Below are positions 26,488 to 34,520 of a stretch of DNA of 64,000 nucleotides, in pieces; within the stretch, counting starts at the first letter, position 1; each line of letters opens with the position of its first letter. Under the pieces are notes generated by a model. The model did no database searches and had not been told where the DNA came from. It saw only the letters and a list, made by a program, of their open reading frames with translations. The translations under genes and the position numbers were made by a program. The DNA is taken from the NCBI GenBank assembly GCA_947450365.1, contig CANFVE010000011.1:1-64000 (forward strand), given 5' to 3'. Source of the stretch: Cytophagaceae bacterium. Lineage in GTDB: Bacteria; Bacteroidota; Bacteroidia; Cytophagales; Spirosomataceae.

Positions 26488-27831
26488 TTATAATACCTTT
26501 TCCGTATCCGTCGTAAATACGCGAGTACTTACGGTATAGGAACCACCGTTCGGGTCCTTGTATTTCAAATCGATGTAAAAGGCTTGAAATCCTTTTTTCA
26601 CGAATGGAACCGTATATTTCACTGTATTTCCTTCAGGTTTAACGCGCTGGGTCAACCATAAATTATTCCGAAAATCCCGATCAGCCGATGTCGTTCCCCA
26701 AATCGCCGCATCTTGTAAACCCTCCGCTGCCGCGTTCACGGTAATTTCAAACCCTTCTTTCCCTTTCACCACATTCCAGGTACTTACTGGATATTCTTTA
26801 TTCTGTAATGTCAATCCAAAAAAGGCACTTAAGGCTTCCAAAGCTTGTTTTCCACCCCCTAAATCATGGCCTGCATTGGGCACATAATGAATGAGATTTT
26901 TACCCGGAATCTTATCATAATAATGTTTGATAGCGTCCGCGGTCCAATATTCATCATTGGTCCCAATGAAAATAATTTTGGGAACCGTCATTTTTTCGCG
27001 GTAGGAATAAGGGTCGACCATCGTCGTAATCGCTTGACCATCAGCAGTTCCAGAGCCCTGAGGAATCCCTAATTTGACATAATCCTCGATTTGAATACTA
27101 TATTCACCATAAGTGTCTAATTGGTAACTGAGGGTTTTTGGCATGTTCAACATATCAATCACCATCGGCCCTATCGCCTTCACCCGCTTGTCATCAATCG
27201 CATTCGACAACCATGTCGTCCAACCCCGTTTCGATGCCCCCGAAATCACAAAATTCGTTACTGATTTATGTAATTTTTTGTTAGAAAATTCCTGCACGGC
27301 ATCCATACCTCGAACAGCAGATTTTACCATGGGAAATAATAAAGGCCACGAATAATCTTTGTCCTGCTTAAATTGATGTAAGGTAAATGAGATTAATTCG
27401 TCTTCCGTTTTCCCATCATAAAGCGGCTGGTTCGGGACTTGTTTGATTAAAGCCACAATGGCTTTATTCTTCGAAGCTACCGCCGCTAAAATGGGCCACA
27501 TTTTATCCTCCTTGCTCCAGTTAGGCTGTTCATCCTTATTGCTTCCACCCGTGATGAATAACATAGCTCCGTCATATTGAACAGTAGCCGGAACGACCAC
27601 GGTCAATTGATGACGCCAGGTAATCCCACGCCATTTTTGAGACGTCAAAACCAATTGATAGGCCTTCGAACTTCCCAAACTCGTGGAATCCTTTAATTCC
27701 CATGAATAGGTCGGATCCCCATTGGAGATATAACTTTTTAAGGCTTTTTCGGGAGTGATTTTGGATTGAGAATGAGCAAAAAAAGGCAACAATAACAGGA
27801 CGAGTCCTTTCAAAAAGGGCATGTTTTTCAT
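26488..27831 (-). CDS. PhoPQ-activated pathogenicity-related (PqaA) family hydrolase
   Basis: 447-residue exported protein (signal peptide ending FFAHSQ) of the PqaA family, which has an alpha/beta-hydrolase fold. The probable catalytic residues are visible: the nucleophile in NFVISGASKRGWTTWLS, the acid near FIGTNDEYWTADAIKHYYD, and the histidine in YVPNAGHDLGGG. A beta-sandwich-like C-terminal part follows from about residue 350. The Salmonella namesake is induced by PhoPQ, but no PhoPQ is seen here and the name implies nothing about virulence. The substrate is unknown. Confidence 0.88.
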   Translation of the reverse strand: MKNMPFLKGLVLLLLPFFAHSQSKITPEKALKSYISNGDPTYSWELKDSTSLGSSKAYQLVLTSQKWRGITWRHQLTVVVPATVQYDGAMLFITGGSNKDEQPNWSKEDKMWPILAAVASKNKAIVALIKQVPNQPLYDGKTEDELISFTLHQFKQDKDYSWPLLFPMVKSAVRGMDAVQEFSNKKLHKSVTNFVISGASKRGWTTWLSNAIDDKRVKAIGPMVIDMLNMPKTLSYQLDTYGEYSIQIEDYVKLGIPQGSGTADGQAITTMVDPYSYREKMTVPKIIFIGTNDEYWTADAIKHYYDKIPGKNLIHYVPNAGHDLGGGKQALEALSAFFGLTLQNKEYPVSTWNVVKGKEGFEITVNAAAEGLQDAAIWGTTSADRDFRNNLWLTQRVKPEGNTVKYTVPFVKKGFQAFYIDLKYKDPNGGSYTVSTRVFTTDTEKVL

Positions 27832-27976
27832 AGTAGGTAAATCGGTTTATTTATCTTGAATTTCAAAAATCTTGTCAAAAATCTTAATTCGGAACTTCTG
27901 ATTTTCAAGAGGTCAAAAATATTATGCAATAATACAGAATTAGCAAAATTTTCATACGATTTATCGATTTAATATT

Positions 27977-27984
27977 TAGATTTG
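27977..27984 (+). promoter_or_regulatory. Candidate -7 element of the GMC oxidoreductase gene
   Basis: TAGATTTG fits TAnnTTTG exactly, 18 bp before the start codon. No perfect TTG is seen at the usual distance. The rest of the 171-bp divergent gap is AT-rich. Confidence 0.35.
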
Positions 27985-28002
27985 GAACTCTAAACTTATC
28001 AC

Positions 28003-29757
28003 ATGATTAACGATTCGATTTATATAAAATCCCAACAAACAGTTTTTGATGTAGTCATCGTCGGTTCTGGTGCCGGAGGCGGCATGGCCGCCTATACATT
28101 AGCCAAAGCCGGTGCCAAAGTATGTCTGCTAGAAGCGGGACAACCTTATGATCCGGCGGATCCTAAAAACATCACGCAAATGAAATGGCCGTATGAATCG
28201 CTTCGTCGGGGAGCGAATACCGTTCGTGCCTTTGGAGATTTTGATGCGGCCTATGGCGGTTGGGAAATCGATGGTGAACCCTATACCCGTGCAGCTGGTA
28301 CAAAATTCGACTGGTTCCGGTCGAGAATGGTGGGTGGTCGGACGAACCACTGGGGACGTATTTCCCTACGTTTCGGACCGGATGATTTTAAACGCAAAAG
28401 TATAGATGGATTGGGGGATGACTGGCCGATTGGCTACGAAGACCTAAAACCGTTTTACGACCGAGTAGATAAAGAAGTAGGGATTTTTGGAACGAATGAG
28501 GGCTTGCGCAATGATCCAGATGGGTATTTCTTGCCCCCTCCGAAACCACGTTTGCACGAATTATTAATTTATAAGGCCAATAAATCCCTAGGAATTCCGA
28601 CCTATCCGGCTCGGAAATCAATTTTAACAAAACCGATCAATAATGAGCGGGGTTCTTGTTTTTATTGCGGTCAATGCGGGCGGGCGTGTCAAGCTTATGC
28701 GGATTATTCCTCCTCATCTGTTCACGTAAAACCTGCCTTAGCGACCGGCAATGTAACCCTTTTGCCTTTTGCCATGGCGCGTGAAGTCTTATCTGACCCA
28801 GCCACAGGCTTAGCGACAGGGGTTTCCTATGTACATACAGGAACGTTTGGCGAGTATTCAGTTAAAGGGAAAATTGTCATTTTAGCAGCCAGCTCCGGCG
28901 AAACGGCGCGTTTATTATTAAATTCGAAAAGCGCGCGCTTCCCGAATGGCCTAGCGAATTCAAGCGGCGTGGTGGGAAAATACCTAAATGACTCGACAGG
29001 AGCTTCGCGTTCGGCGATTATCCCAACGCTCTTTGATCGGAAACGATACAATGAAGATGGGGTTAGTGGTATGCACGTGTATACGCCTTGGTGGTTGGAC
29101 AACAAAAAATTAGACTTCCCACGCGGATATCATATTGAATATGGGGGTGGAATGGGGATGCCTACCTACGGATTCGGTTGGGGCATCGAAGGAATCAACG
29201 GCAAATATGCGCGTTCCCGTGAAGGCATTCAAATGGCTGCCGGTGGTTATGGTGCTAAATTAAAAGAAGATTATCGACGTTTCTATGGCTCCTATATCAG
29301 TTTTGCCGGTCGTGGGGAACCGGTCCCAAGAGAGGATAATTTCTGCGAAATCGATCCAAATGCCGTGGATAAATACGGAATTCCAGTATTGCGTTTCAAC
29401 TACAAATGGAGTGATTACGAAATCAAACAGGCCAAGCACATGCAAGAGACCTTTGAGCAAATCATCCATGAATTAGGGGGCGAACCTTTAGGACCTAAAC
29501 CAGGAGCAGATAAAAATTACGGATTGGAAGAACCAGGACGTATTATCCATGAAGTGGGAACTGCACGTATGGGAAATGATCCGAAAACGTCGGTATTGAA
29601 TAGCAATTGCCAAGCGCATGATGTGAAAAACTTGTTCGTTGCCGACGCCTCTCCTTTCGTTTCACAAGGTGATAAAAATGCCACTTGGACAATTTTAGCC
29701 CTTTCCTTACGTACCTCCGAATTCATTATTTCAGAACGTAAAAAGGGGAATTTGTAA
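28003..29757 (+). CDS. GMC family oxidoreductase with four-cysteine cluster motif
   Basis: 584-residue FAD enzyme. The dinucleotide fold is at the N-terminus (VVIVGSGAGGGMAAYTLAKAG...LLEAG). A GMC signature (GGRTNHWGRISLRF) and C-terminal catalytic region (HEVGTARMGNDP, NLFVADASPFVSQGDKNATWTILALSLR) follow. C219-x2-C222-x2-C225-x3-C229 is a ferredoxin-like pattern, as in gluconate/glucose dehydrogenase large subunits that carry an Fe-S cluster. It probably oxidises a sugar or sugar alcohol. No small TAT-exported partner subunit is adjacent. The next gene starts directly after its stop codon. Confidence 0.88.
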   Translation: MINDSIYIKSQQTVFDVVIVGSGAGGGMAAYTLAKAGAKVCLLEAGQPYDPADPKNITQMKWPYESLRRGANTVRAFGDFDAAYGGWEIDGEPYTRAAGTKFDWFRSRMVGGRTNHWGRISLRFGPDDFKRKSIDGLGDDWPIGYEDLKPFYDRVDKEVGIFGTNEGLRNDPDGYFLPPPKPRLHELLIYKANKSLGIPTYPARKSILTKPINNERGSCFYCGQCGRACQAYADYSSSSVHVKPALATGNVTLLPFAMAREVLSDPATGLATGVSYVHTGTFGEYSVKGKIVILAASSGETARLLLNSKSARFPNGLANSSGVVGKYLNDSTGASRSAIIPTLFDRKRYNEDGVSGMHVYTPWWLDNKKLDFPRGYHIEYGGGMGMPTYGFGWGIEGINGKYARSREGIQMAAGGYGAKLKEDYRRFYGSYISFAGRGEPVPREDNFCEIDPNAVDKYGIPVLRFNYKWSDYEIKQAKHMQETFEQIIHELGGEPLGPKPGADKNYGLEEPGRIIHEVGTARMGNDPKTSVLNSNCQAHDVKNLFVADASPFVSQGDKNATWTILALSLRTSEFIISERKKGNL

Positions 29758-30579
29758 ATGAATATCCTGGCTATTTTCGCATGTTACTTGCACCTAATAG
29801 CCCCTTCTGATACAGCTAGTATTTTCAGACAACAAGTTCCCATCCGTATTTCCGCTCATCGGGGAAATACGGGATGGGCACCTGAAAATACACTTGCCAC
29901 TTATCGAAAGGCGCTTGAAGTGGGGGTCGATTTGATTGAAATCGACGTCCGAACTTCTTCCGATGGTCAATTAGTCATTTTACATGATGGAAACCTCGAC
30001 CGTACCACAGATGGACATGGACCCATCAAGCAATTAACCTTTACTGAAATTCGAAAACTATCCGCGGGTAAGGGATTTGGGACAACATTTTTAAAGGAAA
30101 AAGTGCCCAGTTTAGAGGAAGTTTGTCGGCTAATTTCCCGATGGAATAAAAAACATCCCCTAAAAACATATATCTATGTCGATTGCAAAGATGTAGCAGC
30201 AAAGCCTCTGGTGGAGATGTTGAAAAAATTTGATTTAGCTGAAGAATCCTGTTTTTATGGCTCAGATGGCTTTTTGGAGAATCTGAAAATGGAATTTCCG
30301 TCGGCTAAATTAATGCCGAGTTTAAAAAATAAAGGGGAAATGGAAGCTAAAATTGCGCGACTGAATCCTTATGCATTTGACGCAAATTGGATGGCCATCA
30401 CACCTGAACTCGTGCAAGAAATCCACCAAAAAGGAATCAAGATTTTCACCGATGTATTGGGACCCTTTGACCAAATACCCAAATACCAAAAAGCGCTAAG
30501 CTTGGGCATCGATCTGATACAAACCGACAAGCCTACACTCGTTCAAAAAACGCTTTTACAAGCTATTTCGGTCAATTAA
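29758..30579 (+). CDS. Glycerophosphodiester phosphodiesterase family protein
   Basis: 273-residue exported TIM-barrel enzyme hydrolysing glycerophosphodiesters to glycerol-3-phosphate and alcohols. A weak signal sequence precedes the core. The catalytic HRG is in ISAHRGNTGWAPENTLATYRKALEVGVDLIEIDVRTSSDGQ, followed by VILHDGNLDRTTDG. The C-terminus holds FTDVLG and LGIDLIQTDKP. Its ATG follows the GMC stop codon with no gap, so both are cotranscribed. Its 3' end overlaps the convergent nagB gene by 24 bp. Confidence 0.9.
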   Translation: MNILAIFACYLHLIAPSDTASIFRQQVPIRISAHRGNTGWAPENTLATYRKALEVGVDLIEIDVRTSSDGQLVILHDGNLDRTTDGHGPIKQLTFTEIRKLSAGKGFGTTFLKEKVPSLEEVCRLISRWNKKHPLKTYIYVDCKDVAAKPLVEMLKKFDLAEESCFYGSDGFLENLKMEFPSAKLMPSLKNKGEMEAKIARLNPYAFDANWMAITPELVQEIHQKGIKIFTDVLGPFDQIPKYQKALSLGIDLIQTDKPTLVQKTLLQAISVN

Positions 30580-31266
30580 ACATTCCACATTCGGATGCAT
30601 CCACAAAAATGAAGCAGGTAATTGTGTCGTAATTCCTCCCGACAAAATCGCCCGAATAGCGTCTTGTTTTCCCTTTCCCGTTACCAAGAAAATGATTTTT
30701 TTCGTTTGCATGATGCCACGCATGCCTACGCATAGGCCATAGGCAGGTTCGGGACCTTGTGAAAGCGAAGGATCATGTTGAATCGTAGTCGGAGCTAAGG
30801 TCGCTTTATGAAACTCGGTAACTAATGATTCCGCCGGTTCATTAAAAGCAATGTGTCCATTTTTTCCTAATCCCAAAATGCAAATGTCGAACGGTCCATT
30901 TTTATCTATATATGTCTCTATTCGTTCACATTCTTGGGCTTGCACCTCGGGAGCGGTATCGAAACCGATGTAACGGTCTGGGGAGATTTGGAGGGGTCCG
31001 AGGAGATGTTGGTTCAAATAACTTTCACACGAATCCGGATGACTCAACGGGATAATCCCCCATTCATCCATTTTAATCACGCGCATTTTCTGATAAAGTC
31101 CTGGCGAAACTGTTTCGGATTTTTTCATTTCTGCATACATGCCGGTGGGCGAACCACCTGTGGCAGCACAAAAAAGCAAATCAGGGTTATTCATGACCTC
31201 ATGGGCAATCATTTGGGCAGCTTGTAGACTTAGATCCGCGTAGGAATCAAAATAGGAAATTTTCAT
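30556..31266 (-). CDS. nagB: Glucosamine-6-phosphate deaminase (NagB family)
   Basis: 236-residue cytoplasmic enzyme converting glucosamine-6-phosphate to fructose-6-phosphate and ammonia. It has the N-terminal phosphate loop (FCAATGGSPTGMYAEM), the active-site D-E region VIKMDEWGI, and the diagnostic ILGLGKNGHIAFNEP. C-terminal LVTGKGKQDAIRAIL also fits. It is slightly shorter than the usual 240-270 residues. The isomerase/deaminase family also contains 6-phosphogluconolactonases, but GHIAFNEP favours NagB. The convergent 3' overlap with the phosphodiesterase gene is 24 bp. Confidence 0.88.
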   Translation of the reverse strand: MKISYFDSYADLSLQAAQMIAHEVMNNPDLLFCAATGGSPTGMYAEMKKSETVSPGLYQKMRVIKMDEWGIIPLSHPDSCESYLNQHLLGPLQISPDRYIGFDTAPEVQAQECERIETYIDKNGPFDICILGLGKNGHIAFNEPAESLVTEFHKATLAPTTIQHDPSLSQGPEPAYGLCVGMRGIMQTKKIIFLVTGKGKQDAIRAILSGGITTQLPASFLWMHPNVECLIDRNSL

Positions 31267-31414
31267 GGCGTTATTTTTTACGATACAAATATCTTGAAAA
31301 AGGATTGATTAAGCCTTATGAGTTTAAAAATGATTTTTCATGACAAATATCAGAGGGCGCAACTTGGAAATTGTACCATTTTATCGTTCTTTTATACACC
31401 GAAAATTAAACTCT

Positions 31415-32488
31415 ATGAAAAAATATTACCTCATAGGCTTCGTCCTTCTTTTCATTGCCTGTGGCAAAAAAGAGGAAACGATTTTACCGACCGAAGGGCC
31501 CATTACTGAATCCATCTACGCGTCCGGAATCCTAAAAAGTCAAGATCAATACCAAGCTTTTGTGACAGTCAATGGAATCATTGACCACATTTTAGTCAAA
31601 GAAGGAGATGTGGTACGCGTAGGCCAACCCATTTTGCAATTGTCCAGCGAGACACAAAAAATGAGCACTGAAAATGCGCAGATTGCTGCGAATTTTGCGG
31701 ATAAGGCGGCCAATCAAGGAAAATTAAATGAGGCGCACACCATCATCGAAACTTCCTTTCAAAAATTTAAATTGGATTCGTCTATCTATGTACGACAAAA
31801 AAATCTTTGGGCCCAGCAAGTAGGAACACGGATTGATTTGGAACAAAAAGAAATGGCTTTCCAAAATTCGAAAACGAATTATTTATCATCCATCCAGCGC
31901 TACCGTGACCTAAAACGTCAAATCTCATTCAGTGCGGATCAGTCGAAAAAATCGGTTGAAATTTCATCCCGCCTCCAACAAGATTTCACGCTTCGTAGTA
32001 AAATGAATGGGGTTGTATTTTCCATTTCGAAAAACAAAGGCGAATTGGTAAGCCCGCAAATGCCCATCGCGGTGATCGGAAATCCGGAAGCCTTTGTGCT
32101 GGAAATGCAAGTGGATGAAAATGATATTTTGCAATTGCGAATGGACCAACGAATCATCGTTCGCCTTGACAGCTATAAAAATGAAGTGTTTGAAGCGGCA
32201 GTTACTAAAATTTATCCCTACATGAATGAGCGGAGTAAAACCTTTTTAGTGGAGGCGAAATTCAGCAAAGCCCCTAAAAAACTATTCCCATTCATGAATT
32301 TTGAGGCAAATATCATTTTGCAAACGAAGGATAAGGCATTATTAGTGCCTCGAAATTATTTAATCGGCGATTCGCTTATTACGTTAAAAGGGGGCGAAAA
32401 ACGCAAAGTAAAAATTGGGTTGAAGGATTTCCAACAAGCTGAAATTATCCAGGGTTTGACAAAAACCGACGAACTCGTGAAGCCATAA
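31415..32488 (+). CDS. HlyD-type periplasmic adaptor lipoprotein of an efflux system
   Basis: 357 residues from the ATG at 31415, chosen because it starts a lipoprotein signal with lipobox FIAC (MKKYYLIGFVLLFIAC). Upstream in-frame codons precede the signal and were rejected. A lipoyl/barrel-sandwich domain (VNGIIDHILVKEGDVVRVGQPILQL), a coiled-coil hairpin (about residues 85-185), and a membrane-proximal beta barrel (DENDILQLRMDQRIIVRLD) are visible. It is the adaptor linking the following inner-membrane ABC exporter to an outer-membrane factor. No TolC-like gene is present in the window. Confidence 0.87.
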   Translation: MKKYYLIGFVLLFIACGKKEETILPTEGPITESIYASGILKSQDQYQAFVTVNGIIDHILVKEGDVVRVGQPILQLSSETQKMSTENAQIAANFADKAANQGKLNEAHTIIETSFQKFKLDSSIYVRQKNLWAQQVGTRIDLEQKEMAFQNSKTNYLSSIQRYRDLKRQISFSADQSKKSVEISSRLQQDFTLRSKMNGVVFSISKNKGELVSPQMPIAVIGNPEAFVLEMQVDENDILQLRMDQRIIVRLDSYKNEVFEAAVTKIYPYMNERSKTFLVEAKFSKAPKKLFPFMNFEANIILQTKDKALLVPRNYLIGDSLITLKGGEKRKVKIGLKDFQQAEIIQGLTKTDELVKP

Positions 32489-32489
32489 T

Positions 32490-33749
32490 ATGAAATATCG
32501 ATTAATCTTTCGTATCGCATATTCCTTGCTCCTCGCGCGCTGGAAACAAACCTTGGTAGCGGCCATCGGGGTAACGTTTAGTATTACCATGTTCATCACA
32601 TTGCTGAGTTTCATGTCAGGCCTAAATGATTTATTAGATGGACTGATTTTAAATCGTACGCCCCATGTGCGCATGTACAAGGAAATCCAGGTATCCAAAA
32701 AGCAGCCCATCGATTATCTTCAAAAGGATCCCCAAGGACATAATTTTATCAAATCTGTCAAACCCAAAAAGGACCGAGTTGATATTTATAACAGCGATCA
32801 AATTATTCAAAGTCTCAAAAAAGACTCCCGTGTCCTGGGCGTGGCACCCAAAATTACGGCACAGGTATTTTTTAATGTGGGGGCGATCGACCTAACAGGT
32901 TCCATTAATGGCATTGACCCTGAAGAAGAAAATAGACTCTTTAAATTCAATGATTATGTCACGAGTGGCAATTTCATGGATTTAAAAAATGTACCCAATA
33001 GTATTATTTTAGGTAAGGGATTGGCGACCAACATGATGGTAAACATCGGCGATGTGGTTCAAGTGACCACCAGCAAGGGGGAACAATTCTCCTTAAAGGT
33101 GGTTGGATTTTTCCAATCGGGCTTACAAGATTTAGATAAGGTGCAAAGTTATGCTTCCATTAAAACCACGCAGAAATTACTGAACCAGTCGGAAAATTAC
33201 ATTACAGACATTCAAGTGAAATTAAAGGATATTTTATGGGCGCCTCCCACGGCAAAAGAATATCAAGAAGTGTATCAAATCGATGCGATTGATATCCAAA
33301 AGGCCAATTCACAATTTGAAACAGGAAGTTCGGTACGAAGTTTAATTTCTTATGCGGTGGGAATTACGCTTTTAATTGTGGCGGGATTTGGGATTTACAA
33401 TATTTTGAACATGTTGATTTATGAAAAAATGGATTCGATTGCCATTTTGAAGGCGGTGGGGTTTTCGGGAAGAGATGTCAACTTAGTATTTATCACGATC
33501 GCCTTGAGCATTGGGATTTTCGGTGGTTCTTTGGGACTTCTTGGTGGTTTTGGTTTATCCTCGTTGATTGACAATATCCCATTTAATACGGAATCCTTGC
33601 CGACGATTAAGACGTATCCGATTAATTACAATCCTAGATTTTACATGATTGGCGGAATTTTCTCCATCATTACAACCTATTTGGCCGGTTATTTTCCTGC
33701 CAAAAAAGCGAGTACCATCGACCCAGTGATTATTATTCGTGGAAAATAG
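32490..33749 (+). CDS. ABC transporter permease (FtsX/MacB-like)
   Basis: 419-residue permease. One N-terminal transmembrane helix (residues about 21-45) precedes a large periplasmic domain (about 50-290), and three more helices are at the C-terminus (ISYAVGITLLIVAGFGIYNIL, LVFITIALSIGIFGGSLGLLGGF, MIGGIFSIITTYLAGYFPA). This is the four-helix MacB/LolC/DevC arrangement with the FtsX motif MDSIAILKAVGFSGRDV. It begins one base after the adaptor stop and ends one base before the ATPase ATG. Confidence 0.88.
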   Translation: MKYRLIFRIAYSLLLARWKQTLVAAIGVTFSITMFITLLSFMSGLNDLLDGLILNRTPHVRMYKEIQVSKKQPIDYLQKDPQGHNFIKSVKPKKDRVDIYNSDQIIQSLKKDSRVLGVAPKITAQVFFNVGAIDLTGSINGIDPEEENRLFKFNDYVTSGNFMDLKNVPNSIILGKGLATNMMVNIGDVVQVTTSKGEQFSLKVVGFFQSGLQDLDKVQSYASIKTTQKLLNQSENYITDIQVKLKDILWAPPTAKEYQEVYQIDAIDIQKANSQFETGSSVRSLISYAVGITLLIVAGFGIYNILNMLIYEKMDSIAILKAVGFSGRDVNLVFITIALSIGIFGGSLGLLGGFGLSSLIDNIPFNTESLPTIKTYPINYNPRFYMIGGIFSIITTYLAGYFPAKKASTIDPVIIIRGK

Positions 33750-33750
33750 T

Positions 33751-34434
33751 ATGACAAGTAAAAAGGTTTTAGAGGCGCAAAAAATTAGTAAATATTTTCA
33801 TGATCCGGCGACGATTAAGATCTTGAATGAGGTATCTTTTTCGCTACAATCATCTGAATTCGTCTCGGTGATCGGTAAATCTGGCTGTGGAAAATCGACG
33901 CTTTTGTATATTTTATCCACCATGGACACGGATTATGAGGGGGAAGTGATTATCGATGGCGTTTCCATGCGGGGTAAAAAAGAAAATGAATTAGCACTGG
34001 TTCGGAATGAAAAAATAGGTTTTGTGTTTCAGTTTCATTATTTGTTGAACGAATTTAATGTCTTACAAAATGTGATGTTGCCCGGACTAAAACTAGGCAA
34101 ATACTCCGAAAAAGAAATTGAACACCGAGCTTATGAAAAATTATCTATTTTAGGCATCAAAGAGGAGGCGCTCAAAATGCCGAATCAATTATCCGGAGGA
34201 CAAAAACAACGCGTAGCAATTGCAAGAGCCCTCATCAATGACCCACTTTTGATCATGGGCGATGAACCCACGGGGAATTTGGATAAGAAAAATTCAGAAA
34301 TCGTATTCCATATTTTTGAGGAATTGGCCCAGGTGTATAAGCAAACGCTATTGATTGTCACGCATGATAATGAATTCGCGGACCGCACCAGTCGGATTAT
34401 CGAAATGGAAGACGGGCGAATTAAAAAGATGTAA
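33751..34434 (+). CDS. ABC transporter ATP-binding protein (MacB/LolD-like)
   Basis: 227-residue ATPase pairing with the preceding permease. Walker A GKSGCGKST, Q-loop FVFQFHYLLNEF, signature LSGGQKQR, Walker B LIMGDEPTGNLD and H-loop VTHDNEFADRTSR are all intact. It is of the LolD/MacB/DevA class. An in-frame GTG four codons upstream overlaps the permease. The ATG at 33751 is preferred. With its neighbours it forms an adaptor-permease-ATPase export operon of unknown substrate. Confidence 0.92.
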   Translation: MTSKKVLEAQKISKYFHDPATIKILNEVSFSLQSSEFVSVIGKSGCGKSTLLYILSTMDTDYEGEVIIDGVSMRGKKENELALVRNEKIGFVFQFHYLLNEFNVLQNVMLPGLKLGKYSEKEIEHRAYEKLSILGIKEEALKMPNQLSGGQKQRVAIARALINDPLLIMGDEPTGNLDKKNSEIVFHIFEELAQVYKQTLLIVTHDNEFADRTSRIIEMEDGRIKKM

Positions 34435-34520
34435 AAATTAGATGCGCTTGTTTTTGCATTTGACTTAACAAACGTATCATGCCATCCCTCAAAGAAAATA
34501 ATTTACTTCGATTTAAACCT

